DNA from: Eledone cirrhosa
Lineage: Eukaryota; Mollusca; Cephalopoda; Octopoda; Eledonidae
NCBI GenBank assembly: GCA_964016885.1
Contig: OZ024743.1
Location: 169,810,333 to 169,874,332, forward strand
Reading direction: 5' to 3'
DNA: 64,000 nucleotides
Below, one piece after another: positions 11,640 through 21,624 of this stretch. Both the position numbers and the translations under genes were made by a program. A model generated the notes under the pieces. The model searched no databases. It saw nothing but the letters and a program-made list of their open reading frames with translations, and was not told the origin of the DNA. Position 1 is the first letter of the stretch. Each line of letters starts with the position of its first letter.

Positions 11640-12028
11640 TGTAGACACCTCAAAAAATAGTATTTGTATGTCTGTGTTTGATCTAATTCTCTTATCTCAG
11701 TTTCTTTATCCAGCATGATATTAGTGTTTTTCATTAGTTTTTCTCTCTTCAGAGTTGCCTTGGCACATTTTTATAGTAAAAATTCCATGTCTATTTCTTT
11801 TGTAAATCCATGTACTGTATGTAGCAGTGTTTTGAGTTATCTTTCGTTTGCAGCATACGGTTTTAGATCATCCATATATAGGAGATGACTACTTTTCCTG
11901 TTATAGCATTTATACTATAGTCCAGTTTGGTTTTAGAGTCTCAGTTAAGGGTGTTAGTGATAAGTAGAAGAGCAGTGGTGATAGGGAGTCCCCTTGAAAT
12001 ATCACTCTGTTGATATTTCATAGCTTTT
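11640..12028 (-). pseudogene. R4/Dong-like LINE, RT catalytic core
   Basis: Minus strand. It contains the remains of FQGDSLSPLLF (frameshifted near 11990), then the active-site YMDDLK at about 11863-11882, the TVHGFTKEIDMEF box and KCAKATLKREKL. These match the RT palm of the same LINE family as 6205-7605. Stops at several positions. The region is separated from its N-terminal continuation by an inserted LINE end at 12030-12237. Confidence 0.75.
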
Positions 12029-12029
12029 A

Positions 12030-12237
12030 TAGTTTCACCTTTCGTTTCCAGAAGTAGACGCCGAGCAAAATGGTTGAATAAAAACCATGAGCTTGGCTGG
12101 TCTTGCTTGGGAATCCAGCCAGATCAGTTGGGGATAGTTGCTTCTGACAGAACCCACTGGAAGGAGTGTTTGAAGACTCTTCCTCCACGACCCTCTCAGG
12201 AAGAAGAAGAAGGAGGAGGAGGTGGCAGTGGCCATAC
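12030..12237 (+). repeat. 3' end fragment of a third LINE family, inserted in the R4-like LINE
   Basis: On the plus strand fragments corresponding to LAWESSQIS and SDRTHWKECLKTLPP, then a GAAGAAGAAGGAGG tail, match the C-terminal residues of a LINE whose longer copy lies at 13100-13470. Insertion is opposite in direction to the surrounding element. Confidence 0.65.
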
Positions 12238-13038
12238 TAAGTAATTTTTTTTTTTTGTTGCAGTTTTCTGTTATGGCTTTATTCATCCATATGAGCCTTT
12301 GCAGCATCCTTTCTGTTCTTCTGGAAGTAGGTTGTATTTTTCCAGGTGTGTAGTTAGTTTCTGCGATACTATTGCAGTTATGTATTATAGGCAGGCATGT
12401 TATGGATTTAATTTTTGGGGTTTGGTGTGTCATTGGGGATCAAGATGTTTTTTTTTCCTTTTGTAAGCCAGTAAGGTGTTTTTTCTGGCTCTGTCAATAT
12501 CTCATTAAAGCCCCTTGCAAGGGCTCCATGTGTCCCTGTTAAATATTTTAACCAAACATTGAGGATTTTGTCATGTCCAGGTCACTTCCAATTGCCTGTT
12601 TTTTTTATTGTGCTAGGCACATCATCTTCCCACGACTGTTCAGGTGTTGTGTCCATTGTTGTTGCTAGTACTACTGTACATCGTAATTTCTCTTCTCATT
12701 CTGCCCAAAATCTTCTACAGAACAGAACTCTTTCACTTTTTTTTACTTTCAGTGCTACATTAACTTCTATTTTGCTCCAATTGAGTTCCTGGTAGAGTAA
12801 TTTTGGGTTGGAGTGAAATAGCTGGTTTTGTTCAAAAAACTTTTGCCACTTTTCATACCTCTGAATTCTTTGTCCCTTTGCAAATATTTGTTGTTTTAGG
12901 CATTCTTTAATCTCCTTTTCTGTTTTTCTTTCCTATTCCCAGTTTTGTTTTGTTTTTTCCTATTTAATTTTCTTTTTTTTTCTATTTTTTTTTGTATGTT
13001 TGTTTTCCATATTTGTGTGGGTTTCGTCTTTCTTGCTT
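12238..13038 (-). pseudogene. R4/Dong-like LINE, N-terminal and early RT part
   Basis: Minus strand, in order from 13038 down: basic region KTKPTQIWKTNIQKKIEKKR, then an acidic/aromatic linker (WSKIEVNVALKV, VLFCRRFWAE), an RT box equivalent to WKAPGPDG that is badly decayed, ILIPNDT, ITCLPIIHN and MNKAITENCNKKKK. The order matches the 5' side of RT in this family. There are multiple stops. It joins to 11640-12028 once the inserted LINE end is removed. Confidence 0.65.
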
Positions 13039-13041
13039 GTA

Positions 13042-13470
13042 TAGATCTGAGGGAGTACCCACTTTCTTTCATAACAACAGCGGGTGCTGCGTATGTTATA
13101 TTATTTAACCTTGTACGATTGCGAATACAAGTGGCCGAGATGGGGTTTCTCCAAGGGACTTTGGATAAGATTACTCAATAGAGTGTGTAGCTCGGAGATC
13201 AGAGTGTCACTTCAGGCAGAGCCACTTCTTCTCTGAATTGAGAGATCACAGCTCCGATACTATGGGTATGTAGTTAGAATATCCCAGGAAAGAATCGCTG
13301 GACAAATTTTATGAGCAAAACCAACTGGAAGGAGTTCATGAGATTGGCTGGTCTCACTTGAGGATCGAGCCAGATCAGTTGCTTCTGACAGAACTCACTG
13401 GAAGGAGTGTTTGAGGAGTCTTCCCCCGACCCTTTCAGGAATAAGTGGGCAAAGAAGAAGAACCTCATGG
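13042..13470 (+). pseudogene. Third LINE family, C-terminal ORF2 fragment
   Basis: Plus strand, frame-broken: R(V)CSSEIRVSLQAEPLLL, IERSQLRYYGYVVRISQER, then AKPTGR, DWxVSL and SDRTHWKECLRSLPP-type residues. This is the familiar post-RT C-terminal end of a LINE family common in fish and invertebrates. At least one stop and two frameshifts. It splits the R4-like LINE between its N-terminal blocks. Confidence 0.65.
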
Positions 13471-13471
13471 T

Positions 13472-13905
13472 GATAATATATTTTATTCATGTTTATTAAG
13501 TCTATGATGGCTAGATTAGCGTTTTTTTATCATTTATGTTTTATTATTAATTTTTATCTTTGGTGTATTCTTGGGTCCATAGTGTGATCTATTGTTTGGA
13601 GTTCTTGTATTATTTCTAGCTTTATCCTATCGTGGTCTTGACTTTCGTCTTTAGTTTCTCCTCATTTCTTTTCATTTGTATTTTTGGTTGTGTTGTCCTG
13701 AATCTGTTTTTGTTGGTCACTACTCTGTACATCTTTTGATATTGGGATTTGTTGTGTTTTGTTTACTTTATCTGTTTTGGGTGTGTTGGATTTTTCTTTG
13801 TATTTTATATTCTCAATATATTTACGCTTGTTAGTTGTTTTGAGTTCGTTATTTGTGTTTTTGTTGTGTATTTGTTCTTTTAGGTGCTCTATTGTTATCA
13901 TTTTC
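13472..13905 (-). pseudogene. R4/Dong-like LINE, extreme N-terminal ORF region
   Basis: Minus strand. The Lys/Asn/Thr-rich frame MITIEHLKEQIHNKNT..., then EIIQELQTIDHTM, leads to NANLAIIDLINMNK, which joins the basic block at 13038. Compositional match and position support it as the N-terminal part of the same LINE. Domain function is not visible. Confidence 0.45.
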
Positions 13906-14400
13906 GTTGGGTATCGGTTTTTGTGCTTCTAAATTTGTATATTTTTACACACATCGGTCTTCATACAATTTGTTTCTTAAGTTCAAAGAACGAACATCCA
14001 TACATCTATATGATCTTTTTGTATATATATTTCGCTATTTTTATCATATAAACACATGTAATATAATTAATAAATTCTATGTTACTTGCATGTATCAATA
14101 TACCTTTTTTGTTGTTGTTTTTTCTATATGTAGTTTTTATTTTGGTTATAAACTCTCTGCGTTGTGTTGTGGATGTTTTTTAACTTGTTGCATTTTCGTG
14201 TGTGGTTCCAGTGTTAGCAAAGAAATTTATAAATTAGTAGGGTTTGTTGTTGATTCTTGTCTTACATAGTCTTCTTCATTTTCAAGCTATATTTGCTTTT
14301 ATTTCATTGATGGTGTCCAATTTATGTCCATCTTGTGAGGGCTTTGTTGTAGGCATCCATGATATTGTTCAGCCTTATATAACTATGTATAACTTCCAGA
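13906..14400. other. No gene; T-rich sequence
   Basis: T-rich sequence giving hydrophobic open frames on the plus strand with no domain. It may be the 5' UTR of the R4-like LINE read backwards. I cannot support a gene. Confidence 0.35.
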
Positions 14401-14645
14401 AATCCTTGGCTTGGCAGAGCTACCAAGGAGCTTTACCTGTTTGAGATAAACTCTACAGGCATGTAAGTGTCATCAGCCAGGCCTTCCGAGATGCATGGAG
14501 GGTGACAAAATTGTCCTGCATGTATTCATTGAGTGTCCGAGTATTGCTGACCTGTAGGTTTATGTCAAGCACCTGCTGACATATAGATTGGATGAGAACA
14601 ACTGAGAGGGGGCACTTTGCCCTAGCAGACAGGTTGACCATGGCT
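14400..14645 (+). pseudogene. LINE zinc-knuckle fragment
   Basis: One frame reads RCMEGDKIVLHVFIECPSIA then DL, stop, VYVKHLLTYR. This is the CxxC/LHxFxECP...LW-type zinc-knuckle found near the C-terminus of several LINE families. Truncated on both sides. Confidence 0.5.
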
Positions 14646-15008
14646 TTTTGTGGGCTTTCTCCTCAATTGACCCTTTGTTTTTTTTTAATGTTTATTTTTT
14701 TTAGTCTTTGTTATAAATTTTATTTGACACAAAAACCACCTGTACCATCTTTAATGTTTCCTTAATGTGAGCCCTGTGTGACTAATGAAGAATCATTAAT
14801 GTGGTTGTTGTTGTTGTTATTGTTGTTGTTATAGGGATTCTTTGCCCCAGCTTGTACCATTTAGTTAGCAAATTTGAAATTAATCTGTTTGAGGTTTAAT
14901 TTCAATGAAGTTTATCTGCTTGGAGTGAGGTGGGTGTGGTGTTACAGAGCTATAAGTTGAAAAATTTGTAAATATTTTTAAAAAAATCAAATACATTGTC
15001 GTAATTAA
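14646..15008. other. No gene; includes a (GTT)n run
   Basis: A (TTG)n microsatellite lies at about 14799-14832. The rest is AT-rich with no domain. Confidence 0.5.
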
Positions 15009-15021
15009 CATCTCACCTCTC

Positions 15022-15098
<77 letters not shown>
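15009..15098. repeat. (CT)n microsatellite
   Basis: About 80 bases of CT dinucleotides with a few interruptions, ending in a short CA run. Confidence 0.95.
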
Positions 15099-15100
<2 letters not shown>

Positions 15101-15104
15101 CACA

Positions 15105-15195
15105 CAGAGCTGTTTTATTTGTATGAAATCATCAGAGATATTCCTGATAATTTCATACAAATGAAATGGCTCTTGTTCTGTAGAAGTCATCTCTC
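15105..15195. repeat. Palindromic repeat, family P, copy 1
   Basis: Inverted arms TTTGTATGAAATCATCAG and CTGATAATTTCATACAAA differ by one base around a 7-base loop, flanked by GAGCTG/GGCTCT and TCTGTAGAAGTCAT. Related sequence occurs at 28968-29010 and 46785-46960. Confidence 0.7.
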
Positions 15196-15357
15196 TATTT
15201 ATAATGAGGCTTATACTCTACCAATGTATTGAGTACCCTTTTCCCCGACTTGAGCACTTGTTGCATAGGTGGGTTCATTTTAGTATAGTATGTGGTGTTG
15301 TACACTTGGTGTTATACTATGGTAAGTCTCTTTTACAAGCAGAGTGTTAACAATAAT

Positions 15358-15540
15358 AATTGTTTCTATTTTTGGCACAAGGCCAGAAATTATCCCAGTG
15401 TATTACTGGTACTTTATTTTATTGACCACGTAAGGATGAAAGGCAAAGTTAACCTCAGCGGGATTTGAACTCAGATCATAAAGGGCTGTAACTCTTTGCT
15501 GCAAAGCATGGCGTCCGACCCTCTAGTGATACTGCCAAAA
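15358..15540 (-). repeat. SINE family S, copy 2
   Basis: Reverse complement of family S from the GGCACAAGG tail side to the GACACTCC/TACCGATAC head. The B box is GATTTGAACTC on the plus strand. Confidence 0.9.
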
Positions 15541-15746
15541 TAATGAATAGGAACAAGGTGCCAAAGTTATTTCATTAAGTGTAACGTGATCAGGTATAAC
15601 AGGTGTTTCGTGATTGATAAGCTCAAGATACAAGTCTGATAAGTAATTGATTCCAGAGTCGGGTGCGAAATGTGCATTACACCTGAAAAAACTTAATGAT
15701 GATACTTTGACAATTTGTTCCTAATCATTATTATTATTATATGTAT

Positions 15747-15779
<33 letters not shown>

Positions 15780-16056
15780 ATAATGTTGAACAATGAAAAA
15801 ATTAGGACAAGATGCAGTGGTTGATTAATCCATAGTTTTAGAATTTTATTAAATAGATACAAACAGTACAAGTTGAAGGCTTTGGCAATAGCTAGTTAAA
15901 GAGGAAAAAAGATAAAGAATGAAAAATAAAAGTAAAAAAGAATAAATAAATAAATAGAGTTCTAAAGTGGTTATGAGTCCTGCCTTGATTAGGCAGGACA
16001 TTGTGTATATATGTGTGTGTGTATATATATATGAATATTTGTTGTGACTACATATT
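15541..16056. other. No gene; possible decayed retroelement end
   Basis: AT-rich sequence with TA and TG runs (15740-15780). A small hairpin GTCCTGCC/GGCAGGAC lies at about 15978-16000. The stretch around 15830-15870 (TTTTATTAAATAGATACAAA) is in the style of a PLE end but is not proven. Confidence 0.3.
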
Positions 16057-16069
16057 ATTATTTAAGTAG

Positions 16070-16256
16070 GGCACTGGTGGATTGGCAGTATCGGTGGAGT
16101 GTCGGACGCCATGCTTTCTAGCATAGTTACGTCCCTTTACGATCTGAGTTCAAATCCCGCCGAAGTTGACTTTGCCTTTCATCCTTACGGGGTCGATAAA
16201 ATAAAGTACCAGTAATGTACTGGGTAATTGCTGGCCTTGTGCCTAAAGTAGAAACA
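16070..16256 (+). repeat. SINE family S, copy 3
   Basis: Near full-length with head GTGGATTGGCAGTATCGG, B box GAGTTCAAATCCC and tail GGCCTTGTGCCTAAAGTAG. It is preceded and followed by ATTATTTAAGTAG. Confidence 0.92.
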
Positions 16257-16269
16257 ATTATTTAAGTAG

Positions 16270-16442
16270 GGCACTGGCTTGGCATCGGTAGAGTGTCAGA
16301 CACCATGCTTTGCAGCAGTTATGGCCCTTTGCGTTAAGAGTTCAAAACCGCCGAGGTTAACTTTGCCTTTCATCCTTACAGGGTCGATAAAATAAAGCAC
16401 CAGTAATGCACTAGGCTAATTGCTTGTACCAAAAGTAGAAAC
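16270..16442 (+). repeat. SINE family S, copy 4, in tandem with copy 3
   Basis: A more diverged copy (head GGCTTGGCATCGGTAGAGTG). It shares the 13-base flank ATTATTTAAGTAG with copy 3 on both sides, at 16057, 16257 and 16443. Confidence 0.88.
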
Positions 16443-16583
16443 ATTATTTAAGTAGTTGGATGCCATTTAATTTGATTAAAATAATCAAATATTAGCGATC
16501 TACATTCAATGAAACATATGTAAGTGTTACGCAATAAATGTTACTCCCACTCTTTTGGATTGTAATGTTTTAAATAATAATTT

Positions 16584-16585
<2 letters not shown>

Positions 16586-16642
<57 letters not shown>
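16586..16642. repeat. (TA)n microsatellite
   Basis: A pure TA run at the outer edge of the PLE-1 left inverted repeat. Confidence 0.95.
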
Positions 16643-16645
<3 letters not shown>

Positions 16646-16682
16646 AAATTGTAGTTTACTTGAAACATTGCGTAGTGAGGTA

Positions 16683-17313
16683 TAAACGTTTGGAGTTAGA
16701 AGGCCAGAACAATGCAGGTATGGATATAGAATATAAATACAAATGCAAAAGATATTGCTGACAATTAGTCTTTACCTTAAATTTATTTGAATATCTTTAA
16801 GTTTCGAGATAATATCTCTTCTTCAGAGGGTTAATCCAGTGTTCTAATTAGCTTGCCAAGTCATGCTGACAGGAAATAGTAGAGAAATTCTATTCTATTT
16901 CTAATGTCAAAGAGTGAAGGTTAGGTGGATAAAGGGTTGTCTCCCTTTAAAAGGGTTTGGACATGTGATGTCTAAGTGTGTGTGGGAGAATACGTGTAGG
17001 TGTAAGCATGCGTGTGTGTGTGCATGTGTGTGAGTGTGAGAGGATATGTTTATATGTAAATGTGGGGGCTAGATGCTCTATCATGTTAAAACTGGTCTAT
17101 GTGTGTGTATGTGTGTGTGTGTGAGAGAATAAGTGAAGGTGTAAGCGTGTGTGCATGTGTGTGCGTGTGTGTGTGTGTGTGAGAGGATACGTGGAGGTGT
17201 AAGTGCGGGGCTAGGTGCTCTATCATGTTAAAAATTGGGTGTTGAGTTCTAGTCTGTTATTGATTGGTGGTTGTGTTTTGTCTATAATTAGTGCTTCCTT
17301 AATTCTAAGATTG
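16683..17313 (+). repeat. PLE-1 left inverted terminal repeat
   Basis: From AACGTTTGGAGTTAGAAGG to AATTCTAAGATTGCC this is repeated in reverse complement at 19128-19757 with small gaps (for example, a roughly 12-base extra segment in the right arm near 19605). Inside the arm a TG-rich unit ending in GCTCTATCATGTTAAAA is itself tandemly duplicated. Confidence 0.85.
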
Positions 17314-17329
17314 CCGACAAATTATGGCT

Positions 17330-18356
17330 CGCAATAGAAACAAATTTCTGTTGGGCCACCTACCAACTAAAATGGATATCGACTCTCAGCAACAACACCA
17401 CAGAATCTAACACAACCGGATTCCCGATATCAACTGGACCGCCCACTCTGTCCACTGCCTGCCAACCGCGAGCTGGAAGAAAAACTCTCGAGGTTGAAAC
17501 ATTCCATATTTAACATCTTCCGGAAACAGAAGAAGATAGCCCCAAACCTCTCCAGGATGCAACAACTCGCCCTAAAGAACCTGGGGAATAGGGAACTCAT
17601 ATACTTACCATCCGACAAAGGTAAAGAGTTTTGTGTCATCTCTCAAGCCACATACAACAACCTAACCTTTGAACACTTAAGCGACAACAAACTGTATACA
17701 GAGATCCCAGACATGACTGCAGCCCAGATCGAAAAACAGGCCAACTTCATCTGGTTCGACATCTGTAGTAGAAGAAAACTCCCAAGAAAATTTAAGTCCA
17801 ACCACACCACTAGAAATAGCAGACTGCCCAATTTCTATCACCTCATCAAGACCCACAAGAATACTACTAAGACACAAATAAGACCCATCATCTCTAGCAT
17901 AGAAGGACCCCTATACAAAATCTCCTGGCTCCTCTCCCAGGTCCTCAAGCCTCTACTCTCCACCTTTCCCGAGCATGTCAGTAGCTTTGACGAGGTCATA
18001 TGTAGACTACACCAACTCCAGCCAGCCAGAATAACTTAAACTCAATAAATACACCTTTAGCCTCGACGTTGTCTCCCTCTACACTACAGTCCCCGCTCAT
18101 CCAGCTGTCAATTTATTGACGGACTGCGGGGTCGCCGAACACATCCACTGCTACGACATCCATCTGACGGACATACACCAGCTTTTGACCTTCACAGTGG
18201 ACAACACTTACTTCACCTTCCACCACCACACATACAGACAGACAGCAGGATTACCCATGGGATCCAGCCTATCGGGCCTGCTGGCCATCACTTATATGAA
18301 CCAGCTGGAATGCCGAGCCATTCCTATACCTTCTTCACCCGATATGTAGATGACAT
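17330..18356 (+). pseudogene. PLE-1 reverse transcriptase, N-terminal part
   Basis: Penelope-like RT. From 17494 the frame has KHSIFNIFRKQKKIAPNLS, then YLPSDKGKEFCVI (the PLE-type conserved DKG box), IKTHKN, IRPIISSIEGPLYKISWLLS and EHVSSFDEV. After a frameshift near 18035 the frame includes LDVVSLYTTVP and, at 18240-18300, the AGLPMGSSLSGLLA box. A second frame change near 18310-18350 leads to the downstream ORF. It works by target-primed reverse transcription in the wider family. The frameshifts make this copy inactive. Confidence 0.88.
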
Positions 18357-19098
18357 ACTCATCCTTACATCATCCCGTGAAGAAGCGGATAAAATATACA
18401 TGACATTCTCCAGCATGGACGGCAATATAAAGTTCAGCATGGAACACCCCGATGACCACGGATCCCTATCCCTATTGGACTTCCAACTCAGGGTAACAGA
18501 GGAAGGTGACATCCACACCTTCTATAAAAAATCCGCCAGCAGGGACCTGTTCATACATTTCAGATCAGCCCTCCCAGTCAGCGCTAAGTTCGGATCCATA
18601 AGGAACGAACTAACATGTATCCGGAACAAATGCACCGACGCAAGAGACCGAGACACACACACCAAACATTTCCTGGAAGTACTTAAACAGAACGGTGCTA
18701 GAAACAACAGAGGACACCACACCCGAGGCACTAACACCTGCTTCCTGAAGCTCCCACACTTCAGTGACAAAACAACAACAGCCATCCGCAGAGCTATCAG
18801 ACGAGAGGGACTAGACATCCAGCTAGCCCACTCAGGACCTTCTCTATGCGGACAGCTAACCAAAGGACACTCCACCAGACATGACAGCCATTGCACGCTG
18901 GCCAACTGCCCCATCGACGACACAGACCTATTCCACCAGGCTTACGTCGTATACAGATTAGAGTGCGACAAATGCAGCAATTTCTACATAGGTAGCACCA
19001 CCAGACCACTTCACATTAGAATAAAAGAACACCTGAACACTAATGCTTCCTCATTTGAGAAACACCTAGTGAAATGTAAAACACCAACAAAAACATAA
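18310..19098 (+). pseudogene. PLE-1 RT C-terminal part and GIY-YIG endonuclease
   Basis: An open frame of 262 codons beginning at the RT active site TRYVDDILIL (about 18337-18366). The RT thumb region includes SMEHPD, LSLLDFQL and FYKKSASRDLFIHFRSA. At the end (18945-19060) is a GIY-YIG nuclease: VVYRLECDKCSNFYIGSTTR, then LHIRIKEHL, with the CxxC zinc-binding pair inside. This RT then GIY-YIG order is canonical for Penelope elements. The frame stops at 19096-19098, shortly after the HL-K-C end of the nuclease, so the C-terminus looks close to natural. Confidence 0.9.
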
Positions 19099-19127
19099 TA
19101 GTTAGGATAGAAACTAAGGAAAGAAAA

Positions 19128-19750
19128 CTCAGCAGTCTTAGAATTAAAAAAAAGCACTGATTATAGACAAAACACAACCACCAATCAATAACAGACTAGA
19201 ACTCAACACCCAATTTTTAACATGATAGAACACCTAGCCCCACACTTACACCTCCACGTATCCTCTCACACACACACGCACACACACACGCACACTTACA
19301 CCTTCACTTATTCTCTCACACACACACATACACACACATAGACCAGTTTTAACATGATAGAGCATCTAGCCCCCATATTTACATATAAACATATCCTCTC
19401 ACACTCACACACACATGCATACTTACACCTTCACGTATTCTCCCACACACACTTAGACATACATGTCCAAACCCTTTTAAAGGGAGACAACCCTTTATCC
19501 ACCTAACCTTCACTCTTTGACATTAGAAATAGAATGGAATTTCTCTACTATTTCCTGTCAGCATGACTTGGCAAGCTAATTAGAACACTGGATTAACCCC
19601 TTTACTTCCCTCTGAAGAAGAGATATTATCTTGACACTTAAGGATATTCAAATAAATTTAAGGTAAAAGACTAATTGTCAGCGATATATTTTGCATTTGT
19701 ATTTGTATTCTATATCCATACCTGCATTGTCTGGCCTTCTAACTCCAAAC

Positions 19751-19757
<7 letters not shown>
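19128..19757 (-). repeat. PLE-1 right inverted terminal repeat
   Basis: Reverse complement of the 16683-17313 arm. It ends in AACTCCAAACATTTATATAT and merges into a TA run. Together with the left arm it encloses a coding core of about 1.8 kb. Confidence 0.85.
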
Positions 19758-19779
<22 letters not shown>

Positions 19780-19785
<6 letters not shown>

Positions 19786-19860
19786 TATAAGTATTAATAA
19801 AATAGATGTTCTTTTGATCAATTACATTTTATTATACATATTTCGGATGTACAGCAGTAC
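19780..19860 (+). repeat. 80-bp terminal repeat, left member of a 10-kb-spaced inverted pair
   Basis: TTAAAATATAAGTATTAATA through TTTCGGATGTACAGCAGTAC. The reverse complement occurs at 29844-29924 with one mismatch seen. It borders a T22 tract at 19861-19882. The style (ATCCGAAATATG) is that of PLE ends. Confidence 0.9.
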
Positions 19861-19940
19861 TTTTTTTTTTTTTTTTTTTTTTCTTACTCACACATTCTGC
19901 ATGAATTTATTACGTTTTCACACTCTCACACAGATATTAT

Positions 19941-20152
19941 ACTAGACATGAAAAATGCGCAAGCTCAAAAGTGCCACAGAATGTTATAATAAACCTTCAA
20001 AAGTGTGGGACTAGAGTTGTTGCTAAAAAATATTGTAATCATTATATATCGTACATTCTGTGGCATCCTTTATAAAAATAGCTTAAACCAACGAAGCCTT
20101 TATTTTTACGCTATTTCACTTAGTTAATTCTTAGAGTGTAACATATAAAAAT
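19941..20152 (+). repeat. Foldback element, left arm (about 210 bp)
   Basis: ACTAGACATGAAAAATGCGC to TTAGAGTGTAACAT is repeated in reverse complement at 20686-20897 with few mismatches. No coding sequence lies between the arms, so it is non-autonomous. Confidence 0.92.
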
Positions 20153-20191
20153 ATGATTTACAACTATAAAATAAATTAATTAATATAATAA

Positions 20192-20279
20192 CAGAGCTGC
20201 GGAGCTGAAATTTAGGAAATAATGGAGTATCGGATCCTGAGTTGGAGCCAGTCAATTTTTGGCCGACTCCGCAGCCCTG
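20192..20279. mobile_element. 88-bp hAT-type MITE nested in the foldback element
   Basis: Termini CAGAGCTGCGGAGCTG and GACTCCGCAGCCCTG are inverted relatives of the common hAT end CAGGGCTGCGGAGTCGG. It is flanked by TATAATAA (20184-20191) and TATAATAC (20280-20287), an 8-bp target duplication with one mismatch, which is the hAT hallmark. Confidence 0.85.
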
Positions 20280-20685
20280 TATAATACATTTCATATTAAA
20301 GTTATTAATAAACCTATTTTACACTGCATGCAAATTACCATGAGATATTGATATTAGATATAAGATACAGCGCAATATCTACAGCTGTAAAAGTACGAAA
20401 GCGAAGTAATAATAAGTGGCTTAAGGTAATTCCAATATGAAAGTTTGTAGTGATAAAAATTTGATAATGCAATACGATTGTTAATATTATAGTTCTATGA
20501 AAATGTAACAATAGATAACTAAATTATTTTACTATTAGTATATTTAAGAAATTATCATTATAGATTTGATCGTTCATATAAGCATCATATTAATTTTCAA
20601 CACAATTATTTTGTTACTATGAGTATATGATAATAATATTACGTAATTATTTATAGCTGTTATTACATTAAACATAGATGTATTT

Positions 20686-20897
20686 ATTTTTAAATGTTAC
20701 ACTCTAAGAATTAACTAAGTGAAATAGCGTAAAAATAAAGGCTTCGTTGGTTTAAGCTATTTTTATAAAGGATGCCACAGAATGTACGATATATAATGAT
20801 TACAATATTTTTTAGCAACAACTCTAGTCCCATACTTTTGAAGGTTTATTATAACATTCTGTGGCACTTTTGAGCTTGCGCATTTTTCATGTCTAGT
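20686..20897 (-). repeat. Foldback element, right arm
   Basis: Inverted partner of 19941-20152. The internal segment 20153-20685 is AT-rich non-coding DNA plus the nested MITE. Confidence 0.92.
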
Positions 20898-21451
20898 TTA
20901 ATATTTTTTTAAGGCAACGCTTGTAATAACTCTAGTTAAACAGGATATATATTAATAATAAATTATCGTTGTAATGTAATTAGATTATGTAATTGTTATT
21001 ATAAATTATCTTATAAATATTAGTGTAAGATGTATAAAAATATTTTCAGACTTTTAATATAAACAACTACAAAAAACAATCAATATTAAATCAATATATT
21101 ATACATAATAGAAAACATAAAATAAACAATACAAAAACAAAATATTTACATACAATTGCAATTATCAGTGTATATACATTTTCTTTATATTCCCTGAGCA
21201 AATTAATAAGATTTGTTTTTATTGTACATAATTTGATGACTTGTTGGAGTGTATTAAAAGATAGCAACAATTTGTGATTAAATTGTTATCTTAAGCAACT
21301 CACTTTTTAATACTTGTTGGCTGAGCGAAATTGTAAAAGCCTATGAGCAAATATAAAAAAAAATACACAAACAACATTTCCTTGTGTTATTACAACATTA
21401 GATAAAATAATTGAGCAATGTCGTTATATTTTGCTCTTATTGCACATTAAT
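20898..21451. other. No gene; AT-rich with a degenerate hairpin
   Basis: A hairpin-like stretch at about 21250-21325 pairs GTATTAAAAGATAGCAACAA with TTGTTATC...TTTTTAATAC imperfectly. ATATAAACAACTACAAAAAA at about 21058 is repeated at about 28420, on the other side of the Helitron. Bases about 21345-21425 resemble 22875-22950. Confidence 0.5.
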
Positions 21452-21624
21452 AGTGTTTCTATTTTTCGGCACAAATCCATTACGGCAGTCCATTACTGGT
21501 ACTTTATTTTATCGAATTATTAAGTATGAAAGTCGAAGTTAACCTCGGCAGGATTTGAACTTAGAATGCAAAGGACCATAACAATACTGCAAAGCATGGT
21601 GTCTGACGCTCTACCAATACTTGT
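21452..21624 (-). repeat. SINE family S, copy 5
   Basis: Reverse complement with diverged tail (TTTTTCGGCACAA) and intact B-box block (GGATTTGAACTTAG). Confidence 0.82.

Noticed and set aside
15005..15190. Arg/Glu repeat protein on the minus strand
   Set aside because: It is simply the translation of a (CT)n microsatellite.
15358..15540. Terminator or riboswitch-like fold in the SINE copies
   Set aside because: Conserved blocks are the tRNA-derived promoter boxes and body of a SINE family; no bacterial-type regulation is expected here.
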